NCBI GenBank assembly: GCA_945870025.1
Contig: CAMBQN010000023.1
Location: 1-41,496, forward strand
Length of the DNA: 41,496 nt
Reading direction: 5' to 3'
Origin: Akkermansia muciniphila
Lineage (GTDB): Bacteria > Verrucomicrobiota > Kiritimatiellia > RFP12 > JAAYNR01
Shown: positions 26,201 through 34,300 of the stretch, one piece after another
How positions within the stretch are numbered: position 1 is the stretch's first letter
How the letters are laid out: every line of letters starts with the position of its first letter
Notes under the pieces: model-generated
Told to the model about the DNA's origin: nothing
The model's database searches: none
What the model saw: the letters and a program-made list of their open reading frames with translations, nothing else
Program-made: the position numbers and the translations under genes

Positions 26201-29200
26201 TCTACGAATCGGGCCGCGACATCGGGGACGAATATCGCTACATCCTCGACCGCCAGACGGCCAAGAAGTTCCCGGGCAACATGCTCGAACGGCCGGGCCT
26301 GCTGCTGAATCCGTGGGCGATTCGCGAGACCGAGGCCGAGCGGGAACTGCTCGCGCAAGGGGGCCAGTACGCCGGACGGGCGGCCGTCGCAAGCGGGGCC
26401 GCCATGGCCGGTGAAGGCGGTGGCCCCGGCGGGAGCGCAGAGCAGGAAGGCTACGCCAGCCTGGATTTCCTGAAGCAGCCCGCCGTTGCGCTCTGGAACC
26501 TCGCTCCCGGCAAGGACGGGGTCGTCCGCATCCCGCGCGCGGACCTCAAGGGGCTGCCGCACCTGCGCATCCTGGCCGCCGATCCGCTCGCGTCAATCCT
26601 GCGGAACGTCGCGCTGGAGGACACGCCGGTCGCAACCCGCGAGCTGCGCCAGGTCGCCGGACTCGACCCCGCCAAAACCTTCTCCGAGCAGAAGATCATC
26701 ACGCCCGTGACGGGCAAGGGCGCGCTGGCGATCGCCGACGCCGCCACCGCGCGGTTCCAGGCCTGCGACACCGTGGCTAAGGCCTATCGCCTGCTCGCCA
26801 CGCTCGGGGGCAATCCGACATTCGAGGAATTCTCCTTCGTCGCCAACTGGCCGAGCCTCGACGCCAAGGAGAAGCGGAAGCAGTACTCCAAATACGCATG
26901 CCACGAATTGAGTTTCTTCCTCCAGCAGAAGGACCCCGCGTTCTTCAAGGAGGTCATCGCGCCGTACCTGAAGAACAAGAAGGACAAGACCTTCATGGAT
27001 CACTGGCTGCTGGGCGACGATCTGAAGGATTATCTGGATCCCTGGCGCTTCGCCCGGCTCAACGCGGTCGAGCGCATCCTACTTGGCCAGCATGTCGCGG
27101 CGCAGGCCGCATCGCAGACCCGCGACGCGCGCGAGCGCGCCGATCTGATCCCGCCCAATATCGAGGACTTCAACCGCCGCTTCGACACCGCGCTGCAGGC
27201 TGGCGGGCTCGATGAGGGCGGGGACATGGCGGAAGCCATCGACGGGCTGAGGAAGTCCGAGGAGCAGAAAGGGGAAAAGGCGCTGTATTCCATGCTGCGC
27301 GCCAACGGGAACAACGGCCGGAGGCCGTCCACGGCAAAGATGGTGTCGCCCGCGCCATCGGTGGTTAACCTTAAGGAGCCCCAGGCGGAGGCGGTGGAGG
27401 CACCGATGGAACTGGGGGACATAAGCGAAGAGCATGCCAAGGAGAAGGCGCGGCTTCCCGCCAGCGAGGTTGCCCGGAAACAGCAGGCGGACGGCAAGAA
27501 GCGTCAATATGCGAGAGCCGCCGCCATGGACAATGGCGCCGCCAACGCCGATAGCGATGGCCTCGCCGACGGATTCTTCAGCGATTCCAAGGCCGACCGC
27601 GCGCAGGCGCAGCGGCGGTTCTTCCAGAAGCTCGATGCGACCAAGGAATGGGCCGAAAACAACTACTATCATCTGCCCATCGAGCAGCAACTGGCCGACC
27701 TAGTGCCAGCCAGCGCGTTCTGGGCCGACTATGCGGCGCACGACGGCAAGACGCCCTTCCTCTCGACGCACTTCGCCGAGGCCACCCGTACCTTCACGGA
27801 AATGATGTTGGCCCTTGCGGTGCTGGACCTGCCGTTTGAGGCCGGGAAGCACACCGAGGCGCTCGACGGGCTCAGCTACAACCTGACCGCCGCTTCACCA
27901 CTGGTGATGTTCCACCGCGAAATCCGCGAGGCCGCGCGGGCCGAGGAGCCCGGCGTGGTTCTGGTGGCCCAGCGCTTCTTCCGCGCCGACGACCGCTACC
28001 GCACCGAGGGCAACGAGCGGTTCGAGAAGTACGTTGCCGAGGAGTTCCTTCCGCACGTCGTGTACGGCGCGCGGGTGCTGCTGACCAATCCGACCGACAA
28101 CCGCCAGAAACTGCAGGTGCTGCTGCAACTCCCGATGGGCGCACTGCCCGTGAACAGCGGATTCTACACGCGCGGCGTGTACGTCACCATCGAGCCGCAC
28201 GCCACGCAGTCGCTGGAGTACTATTTCTACTTCCCGGCCACCGGCAAGTATGCCCAATACCCCGTCACGCTGGCGCAGAACGACCGCGTGACCGGCGGAG
28301 CGGCCCCGTTCACCTTCAACGTCGTGGCCCAGCTCACCAACGTGGACAAGACCAGTTGGCCGTGGATCTCGCAGAACGGCACCCCCGAGGACGTGCTCGC
28401 GTTTCTGGAGAAGGCCAACCTCTGGCGGCAGGACCTGACCGAGATCGCCTGGCGGATGAAGGACAAGGCGTACTTCCAGAAGGTCACGGCCCTGCTGGAG
28501 GCTCGGCACCTCTACCACGACACCCTCTGGGCGTACAGTTTGCAGCACAACGACACGGCGGCGCTGCGGACCTGGCTGAGCCACTCGCCCTTCGCCGACC
28601 GCTGCGGGCTTCACCTGGTTTCGCCGCTGCTGACGCTCGATCCGGTGGAGCGGCTCGACTACCAGCACCTTGAGTACGCGCCGCTGGTCAACCCCCGCGC
28701 GCACTCGGTCGGCGCCAAGCGTACGATCCTGAACAACCGTCTGCGCGAGCAGTACCAGCGTCTGATGACCGTGCTGCGCTACAAAGCCGTGCCCAGCGAC
28801 GTGGACGAATTGGCCGTGACGTACTACCTGGCGCTGCAGGACCGCGTGGCCGAGGCGCTCGACTGGAATGCCCGCGTGGATCGCAAGGCCGTCCCCGAGC
28901 AGCTCCAGTGCGACTACCTGGACGTGTATCTCGCGTTCTACCGTGGTGACACGGCCACCGCGCGGCGGATTGCGAAGCGGCATGCGGAGGATCCGGTGGA
29001 CCGCTGGCGCATGCGGTTCGAGCAGGCGCTAGCGCAGTTGGACGAGATCGAGAAGGGCGCGGCCGCCGCGGCGAGCGACCCGGAGAACCGCGACCAGGCG
29101 CAGGGCGCCCTCGCCGCCACGGAACCGGCTCTGGAACTGCAGGTCGAGGCCGGCAAGATCCGCCTCGATTACCGGAACCTGAAGAGCTGCGCGCTGAACT

Positions 29201-29697
29201 TCTACCCGATGGACATCGAACTGCTCTTCTCGCGGAATCCGTTCCTGCAGGAGGGCGCGGCCCAGTTCGCGTTCATCCGGCCCGTGTTGAGCCGGACGGT
29301 GGACCTGCCGGTCGGAAAGGACACGTTGACGGTGGACCTGCCTGCGGAATTCAAGGCCCGCAATGTGATGGTCGAAGCGGTGGGCGCCGGCCTGCGCAAG
29401 TCTCAGGGCTACTACGCCAACACGCTGAAGGTCCAGATGATCGAAGCCTACGGGCAGGTGGCGGTGACGCATGCCGACACCCGCAAGCCCGTACCCGGCG
29501 CGTACGTCAAGGTCTATGCCAAACTGCAGAGCGGCGAGGTCAAGTTCGTCAAGGACGGTTACACCGACCTGCGCGGCCGGTTCGACTACGCCTCGCTCAA
29601 CACCAGCGAGGTGGACAATGCCCAGCGGCTGTCGCTGTTGATTCTCAGCGAGCCGTACGGCGCCGTCGTGCGCGAAGCCGCCCCGCCGAAGCGGTAG
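23293..29697 (+). CDS. giant secreted protein, possible A2M-like architecture
   Basis: 2134-residue secreted protein with signal peptide MKRITALALAVAWSLGASA. The N-terminal about 400 residues are helical and unrecognised. Beta-rich segments from about 430 onward (VYEINTLNYYRETG, FTVLDEANRPVADARAWLGG) resemble macroglobulin-like domains and carboxypeptidase-regulatory-like folds. A Gly/Ala linker at about residues 1020-1055 precedes ASLDFLKQPAVALWNLAPG, arranged like the bait-to-A2M junction of the neighbours. A second low-complexity linker lies near 1320-1435. No CxEQ thioester motif was found. It shares its promoter block with the A2M gene at 15635, and its length and domain rhythm are similar, but recognisable A2M signatures are missing, so function is not assigned. 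AAAGGAG sits 8 bp before the ATG. The serpin gene follows after 98 bp. Confidence 0.8.
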   Translation: MKRITALALAVAWSLGASAQEIGYVEQFALSTNRADALKDLVPGTDDFYYYHVLHAQNTGQRAVFQETIDRWIRERNGSTPDPARELLNRQALLDYEKEPAKTLSYLRNQLNPFLGHARKTGERRSDAPTRLDGKLITTDTLLQRALSFDRNSLERIENAGLEVVVGKPITDDQRRNLLARLQRPDYPGLADLILADLAYRDSRGFGSHPIHSRLTLAQLDDLLQKKPDLRNQTAFVNATLSKLAPEDEVDLETDAAARQAYFERVWAFVKTLEPAHNSLKANVLYGRLRHDQKMGIYDPVHFLDYVKLPRDVYYLKEEVRRALPRGDQMAQLGQSFGLLQLPPVSNEEPLVRDYLLKLFVEAPDYDAYKPWIRDDFLKRLFAEAKITAGVGEPQQWANLLSPDEFRRLKERIDIEWAPGNPDVLAASDAVTLTAFVKNVPALIVKVYEINTLNYYRETGQPLNLAVNLDGLVASFERRVTYSDPPDRRIARTFEFPELKNRGAYVVELIGNGKSSRALVQKGRLGVLQEVTAAGHAFTVLDEANRPVADARAWLGGREFTPDAKGRLVIPFSTDPRSDMLVVHQGGFASPVRFQHLAETYDLQAGLYVDRESLIRREKAVIALRPVLRVCGRPASLKLLEDPRLVIRVQDIQGITTEKEIPSLALREDAETLQEFTVPDTAISVTVTLKARIQNISKNQKQDLTDSATFALNGIDRTAAVQALHVSRTAAGYIVELRGKNGEPRPGEPLHVWLKHRLFRDAVEADLKTDDHGRAWLGELDGIANFRVREPFGSERTWTPAASAGTLPTELHGRAGDTLRVPVTFDAAEPLKEVSLLEQRLGQFVRDCGKALAVKDGFIEFSDLPAGDYSLYLKPLGHTITVRLTQGADRDGFTLSPRRALERPRLAPLQVTAVNASADAVEIRLANATPFTRVHVLATRYLPAYDLFSRLGFTGAPGLLQQPWTPARTFYESGRDIGDEYRYILDRQTAKKFPGNMLERPGLLLNPWAIRETEAERELLAQGGQYAGRAAVASGAAMAGEGGGPGGSAEQEGYASLDFLKQPAVALWNLAPGKDGVVRIPRADLKGLPHLRILAADPLASILRNVALEDTPVATRELRQVAGLDPAKTFSEQKIITPVTGKGALAIADAATARFQACDTVAKAYRLLATLGGNPTFEEFSFVANWPSLDAKEKRKQYSKYACHELSFFLQQKDPAFFKEVIAPYLKNKKDKTFMDHWLLGDDLKDYLDPWRFARLNAVERILLGQHVAAQAASQTRDARERADLIPPNIEDFNRRFDTALQAGGLDEGGDMAEAIDGLRKSEEQKGEKALYSMLRANGNNGRRPSTAKMVSPAPSVVNLKEPQAEAVEAPMELGDISEEHAKEKARLPASEVARKQQADGKKRQYARAAAMDNGAANADSDGLADGFFSDSKADRAQAQRRFFQKLDATKEWAENNYYHLPIEQQLADLVPASAFWADYAAHDGKTPFLSTHFAEATRTFTEMMLALAVLDLPFEAGKHTEALDGLSYNLTAASPLVMFHREIREAARAEEPGVVLVAQRFFRADDRYRTEGNERFEKYVAEEFLPHVVYGARVLLTNPTDNRQKLQVLLQLPMGALPVNSGFYTRGVYVTIEPHATQSLEYYFYFPATGKYAQYPVTLAQNDRVTGGAAPFTFNVVAQLTNVDKTSWPWISQNGTPEDVLAFLEKANLWRQDLTEIAWRMKDKAYFQKVTALLEARHLYHDTLWAYSLQHNDTAALRTWLSHSPFADRCGLHLVSPLLTLDPVERLDYQHLEYAPLVNPRAHSVGAKRTILNNRLREQYQRLMTVLRYKAVPSDVDELAVTYYLALQDRVAEALDWNARVDRKAVPEQLQCDYLDVYLAFYRGDTATARRIAKRHAEDPVDRWRMRFEQALAQLDEIEKGAAAAASDPENRDQAQGALAATEPALELQVEAGKIRLDYRNLKSCALNFYPMDIELLFSRNPFLQEGAAQFAFIRPVLSRTVDLPVGKDTLTVDLPAEFKARNVMVEAVGAGLRKSQGYYANTLKVQMIEAYGQVAVTHADTRKPVPGAYVKVYAKLQSGEVKFVKDGYTDLRGRFDYASLNTSEVDNAQRLSLLILSEPYGAVVREAAPPKR

Positions 29698-29753
29698 GTG
29701 GGGAAGGTTGGAGGTGGTAGGTGGAAGGTGGAGCGGAACCGCTTGCGGTTCCG
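29693..29753. repeat. GG-rich heptamer run and hairpin at gene end
   Basis: From the stop codon of the giant gene (TAG at 29695-29697) runs a series of 7-bp units such as TGGTAGG and TGGAAGG to about 29733. A perfect 9-bp stem with a two-base loop follows (CGGAACCGC / GCGGTTCCG, 29734-29753). As in B1 and B2 the repeat begins at a stop codon, but no complementary arm is visible, so it may be half of an element. Confidence 0.7.
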
Positions 29754-29795
29754 TCTCGGAACAGGCGGAGGAGCGGGTAACAGGAAAGAAAGACC

Positions 29796-31052
29796 ATGAA
29801 AAGAAGCGGAATCGTGAGGAGCGTGGCATTGGTGGTGGCGGTTGCCGTGGCGGCGTCCGCACAGGGCGGTCGGGATGAGATATCGAAACCCGCGCCGCTG
29901 GCGACAGCCGACGCAGAGGCCGTGAAGGCCCTGGCCCAGGGCAACAACGAGTTTGCCTGGGACATGTACGGCAAACTCAAGGGCGACAAGGGCAACCTGT
30001 TCTTCTCGCCGTTCAGCCTGCGCACGGCCCTGGCCATGACCTACGCCGGGGCCAAGGGCGAGACCGCGGCGCAGATGGAGAAGACGTTGCGCTTCGCGCC
30101 GCAGGACCCAACCCTGCACGCCGCCTTTGCCTCAACGATCCAAAGCATCGAGCCAGGCGAAAAGGGCGGCTACAAGCTCACCGTGGCCAACTCGCTCTGG
30201 GGCCAGAAGGACTACGGCTTTCTCAAGCCGTTCCTCGAGACGTGCAAAGCCAACTACGGCAGCGGTCTGACCGAGGTGGACTTCATCAAGGCCTTCGAGC
30301 AGGCCCGCGGCAAAATCAACCTCTGGGTCGAAGACAAGACCAACCAGAAAATCAAGGACCTGATTCCTCCCGGGGGATTGGGTAATGCGACACGCCTGGT
30401 GCTGGTGAACGCGGTCTGGTTCAAGGGCGACTGGCTCAGCCAGTTCAAGAAGAATGAGACCCAGGACGCGCCGTTCTATCTCGATGCCACGGAAAAGGTA
30501 ACCGCGCCGCTGATGCACCGGTTGGGCAAGGGTTACCGGTATGCGGAGGCGGACGCAATCCAAGTTCTGGAGCTGCCGTATCAGGGCGACAAGCTGGCCA
30601 TGGTGGTGCTCTTGCCGAAGGAAAAGGACGGGATCGGGAAACTGGAGACCATGCTCACCGCCGAGAAGATCGCCGCGTGGGTGGGCAGTCTGCGCGCCCC
30701 TGAGAAGACCGATGTGTACTTGCCAAAATTTAAGATGACGTACGGGACGAAAGAAATGGCCGACCCGTTCAAAGCCATGGGGATGGTTTTGCCGTTCCAG
30801 GGCGCGGCGGATTTCTCCGTGATGAATGGACGCAAGGATCTGTTCATCGGCGCGATCTTCCACAAGGCGTTCGTGGATGTGAACGAGGAAGGGACTGAAG
30901 CGGCCGCCGCGACCGCCGTAGTGATGAAAGGCGAGAGTGCGCCGCCTGCACCGCCGGTCTTCCGCGCCGACCATCCGTTCGTGTTCCTGATCAGGGACAA
31001 GGCCAGCGGGAACATCCTGTTCCTGGGCCGGCTGGTCAATCCGCAGGGTTGA
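29796..31052 (+). CDS. secreted serpin, inhibitory-type hinge
   Basis: 418-residue serine-protease inhibitor of the serpin family with signal peptide (MKRSGIVRSVALVVAVAVAASA). Serpin segments are clear: GNLFFSPFSLRTALAMTYAGAKGETAAQM, NSLWGQKDYGFLKPFLE, VLVNAVWFKGDW, and HPFVFLIRDKASGNILFLGRLVNPQG at the end. The reactive-loop hinge EEGTEAAAATAVV (from Glu364) has the Gly/Thr/Ala pattern of inhibitory serpins. Counting from P15 Gly366 puts P1 at Glu380 and P1' at Ser381, which suggests specificity for acidic-residue-cleaving proteases; a shorter effective loop would put P1 at Lys378. The target protease is unknown. It lies between a giant A2M-like gene and the sigma-A2M fusion, and may be transcribed with the former. 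Confidence 0.93.
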   Translation: MKRSGIVRSVALVVAVAVAASAQGGRDEISKPAPLATADAEAVKALAQGNNEFAWDMYGKLKGDKGNLFFSPFSLRTALAMTYAGAKGETAAQMEKTLRFAPQDPTLHAAFASTIQSIEPGEKGGYKLTVANSLWGQKDYGFLKPFLETCKANYGSGLTEVDFIKAFEQARGKINLWVEDKTNQKIKDLIPPGGLGNATRLVLVNAVWFKGDWLSQFKKNETQDAPFYLDATEKVTAPLMHRLGKGYRYAEADAIQVLELPYQGDKLAMVVLLPKEKDGIGKLETMLTAEKIAAWVGSLRAPEKTDVYLPKFKMTYGTKEMADPFKAMGMVLPFQGAADFSVMNGRKDLFIGAIFHKAFVDVNEEGTEAAAATAVVMKGESAPPAPPVFRADHPFVFLIRDKASGNILFLGRLVNPQG

Positions 31053-31060
31053 ACAGGCTC

Positions 31061-31080
31061 CGGCGATGAAAACATCGCCG
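31061..31080. repeat. 8-bp perfect hairpin after serpin
   Basis: CGGCGATG, loop AAAA, CATCGCCG, starting 8 bp after the serpin stop and followed by CTAC. The stem and trailing CTAC match the pattern of the paired hairpins at 38144-38308 (CGGCGATCGGAGATCGCCGCTACA). No T-run follows, so termination activity is doubtful. Confidence 0.6.
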
Positions 31081-31110
31081 CTACGGGGGGCCAAGCCGGA
31101 ACGATGGAGC

Positions 31111-31254
31111 GCAGCAATTCTAATTTTGGAGATGGGACCATCGGCGTCGGGGTCGGAATCGGAATCGGTATCGATAAAACCAACGGAAATTCGACCCCGA
31201 TTCCGATACCGACCCCGCCCCCGATAACTCAATCACCTCATAATTAGAATTGCA
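31111..31254. mobile_element. palindromic element C2 with nested TCGGNN arms
   Basis: Outer inverted repeats are GCAGCAATTCTAATT (31111-31125) and its complement AATTAGAATTGCA (31242-31254). Inner opposed arms of 6-bp units (TCGGGG, TCGGAA, TCGGTA; complements such as CCCCGA) lie at about 31146-31174 and 31191-31217. The outer ends match C1 near 13866 and 14013. It occupies most of the gap between the serpin and the sigma-A2M gene. Confidence 0.75.
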
Positions 31255-31280
31255 GGAATTTACAAGCACCTCTTTTTTTT

Positions 31281-31310
31281 GCAACATTTCGGGAAGCGGC
31301 GCGGGGATAA
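31281..31310 (+). promoter_or_regulatory. possible promoter of sigma-A2M gene
   Basis: GCAACATTTC (31281-31290) contains the AACATTTC octamer found at the same place in the GGGAACATTTCC blocks at 15581 and 23238. Twenty bases from the start of that octamer, where those blocks have TGTCTCA, this region has GGGGATAA. The -10-like part therefore differs. It may be an autoregulated variant promoter or a chance match. The GTG start is at 31332 with AAGGAAG upstream. Confidence 0.35.
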
Positions 31311-31331
31311 GGGCAAAGGAAGCGAAGTCGC

Positions 31332-34300
31332 GTGACCCACGATTACAAGCAAACCTCTGAATCGGACCTGCTGGCTGAGTATGTCCGGCAACGGTCGGAA
31401 GCGGCGTTCACCGAACTGGTGCGACGCCACCTGCCGATGGTGCAGAGCGTTTGCCGGCGCGTGCTGGACGACAACCATGCGGCCCAGGATGCCGCGCAGG
31501 CGGTCTTCCTCGCGCTGGCCCGCAAGGCCGAGTCGCTGGGACGTGAGCGCGCACTGGGCGGCTGGTTGCACCATGTCGCCCTCTGCACGGCCCGCAACGA
31601 ACGCACGGTACGGGCGCGGCGGCTTCGCCGGGAACAGGAGGCTGCCATGATGCAGGAGACAGACAGCCAGAACCTTACGCCGGAGACGGAATCCGCGCTG
31701 CGGGAGTGGCTGGACCGGGAACTCGATGCACTGCCAGCCAAGTACCGTCGCCCGCTGGTGATGGTGTACTTGGAAGGACAGAGTCTGGCGGAAACGGCGG
31801 CGGCGCTGAAGTGCAAGGACGTGACGCTGCGTTCGTGGCTGAACCGAGCGCGCGAGAAACTGCGCAGCCGGCTGGTCCGGCGCGGCGTGTCGGTCAGCGT
31901 GCCGGCGCTGGTGGCGTGGCTGGTGTCGGGCGCAGATGCGGCCGCTGCGGCCGTCCCCCCCGATCTCGGGGCGGCGATGGCCAAAGGGGCGATGGTATGG
32001 ACGGCGGGGGGAGCGGCTGCAGCCGGCATCTCCGCGAATGTGGTGGCGCTGGCGAAAGGAGCGATACAGACTATGTTTATCAGCAAGTTGAAGACGGCGG
32101 CGGTGGTGACGATAGCGGCGGCGGTAGTCTCAACGGCGTCGGCGTTGAGCTGGCAGAAGGTCTATGAGGCCCGCGACAAGGGACTCCCCAAGACCGCCAT
32201 CGAGGAACTCCAGCCGATCATCGTGGACGCGCTTCAGAACAAGAAATACGCCGAGGCCATCAAGGCCGTCTGCACCAAGATCGCCCTGGAAGGGCGGATC
32301 GAGGGGAACAAGGCGGAGGAGAAGATCACCCGTCTGGAAGCCGAGATCGAAAAGGCCCCGGCCGAAATGAAGCCGGTGATGGAATCGATCCTCGCCAACT
32401 GGTACTGGCACTATTTTCAGCAGAACCGCTGGCGGTTCCAGCAGCGCACCCAGACGGCCGCGGCGCCCGGCAAGGATTTCACCACCTGGGACCTGCCGCG
32501 CATCCTGGCCGAGATCGACAAGCACTTCACCGCCGCGCTCGCCAATGAAAAGGTGCTGAAAGTCACGCCCATCGAGCAATTCAACGACCTGCTCGAAAAT
32601 GGCACCGTCCCCGACACCTATCGTCCGACCCTCTTCGATTTCCTTGCGCATGAGGCGCTGGCGTTCTACCAGGCCGGCGAACAGGGCGCGGCGAAGGCTG
32701 AGGACGAGTTCGAGATCGCCGCCGCCAGCCCGGTCTTCGCGCCGGTCGACGAGTTCCTGAAATGGCAACCGGCCACCACCGATGCCGATTCGCGCAAGAT
32801 CAAAGCCATCAACCTTTTTCAGAATCTCCTCGCATTCCACCAGGGCGACACCAATAAGACGGCATTCATTGACGCGGACCTCTGGCGGCTCGAATTCGGC
32901 AAGAACCAGGCGGTCGGTCCGGATCTGAACGACACGTACAAGGCTGCGCTGAAGCGGTTTACGGACGAGTGGGCCGATCACGAGATTTCGGCGCGGGCGT
33001 TGTTCGCTTGGGCAACCGTGCTCCAGTCGGAGAACGAACTGGCCGAGGCCGACAAGCTGGCCCAGCGCGGCGCGGGGGCGCACCCGAAGAGCTACGGCGG
33101 TACGCAATGCTACAACCTCGTTCAGCAGATCGAGGCCAAACAGGTCAGCATCAGCACCGAGCGCGTCTGGAACGAGCCGTGGCCGGTCATCGCGGTCAAC
33201 TACAAGAACCTGACCAACGTATTCTTCCGCGCCGTGCCGTATGACTTCGGCGCCATGGTGGCCCGGCAGCGCTGGGGGCATGGCGGCCTTCTGGGCGGCT
33301 TGGATTCGAACGAACAACGGGAGAAGTTCATTGCCGAACTCCTCGCCGCGAAACCGGCAGCCGAATGGAGCGCGGTATTGCCGGGCACTTCGGATTTCCG
33401 CCAGCGCACCGAAAAGGTGGACGCGGCGAAAGACCTGAAGCCGGGATTCTACGTCATCTTTGCCAGCCACGACGCATCGTTCGGCAAGGACAACAACCAG
33501 GTCTCGGCCACGACCGTCTGGGTCAGCGACCTGGCGCTGGTGGTCCGGCAGCGCTATTCCGAAGGCCTGCTGGACGGCTTTGTGCTCAAGGCCTTGACCG
33601 GTGTGCCGGTTGCGGAGGCAACGGTGCGCTCCTGGACGCGCACCAACGACGGCAAGCTCGTGACCGGCCCGGAAACGAAGACCGATACGAACGGCATGTT
33701 CCGCTTCACCGGCGAGAACAAACAGCTCTTGCTGCTGGCGCAGAGCGGCGATCAGGCCGTGGCCAGCGACAACGAGTTCTCTCTCGGCCGCGCCAGCGCG
33801 CCGACGCCCTCGCTTTACACGGTATTCTTCACCGACCGGTCGCTCTACCGGCCGGGCCAGACCATCCAGTACAAGGGCATCTGCTACCGGGTGGACACGG
33901 AGGGGAACAACTACAGCGCCTTGGCCGGGCAGACGCTCACCGTGATCTTCCGCGACAACAACGGCAAGGAAGTGGCGAAGCAGCAGCAGAAATGCAACGA
34001 TTACGGCGCGTTCTCCGGCAGCTTTACCGCGCCGGGCGGCACGGTCGCCGGCCAGATGTCGTTGCGGGTCCAGGACGGACCGAACGGCTACGCGAGTTTC
34101 AACGTCGAGGAGTACAAGCGGCCGAAGTTTCAAGTCGAACTGGCGCGGCCCAAGGAGGCGGCCAAACTCGGCGCGGAAATCACCGTTCCCGGCAAGGCGA
34201 CGGCTTACACCGGCGCAGCCATTGGCGGGGCCAAAGTCCAGTGGCGAGTGGTGCGCAATGTCCAGTTCCCGTACTGGTGCTGGTGGGGCCGGTATTGCCT

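Noticed and set aside
29734-29758. GGAAC and GTCTC upstream of the serpin as a third ECF promoter
   Set aside because: The spacing is only 13 bp and both boxes lie in a perfect hairpin; no spacer similarity to the two shared blocks.
31268-31280. T-run after element C2 as a terminator of the serpin transcript
   Set aside because: The stem of C2 ends 14 bp before the T-run and is far longer than a terminator hairpin; evidence is insufficient.
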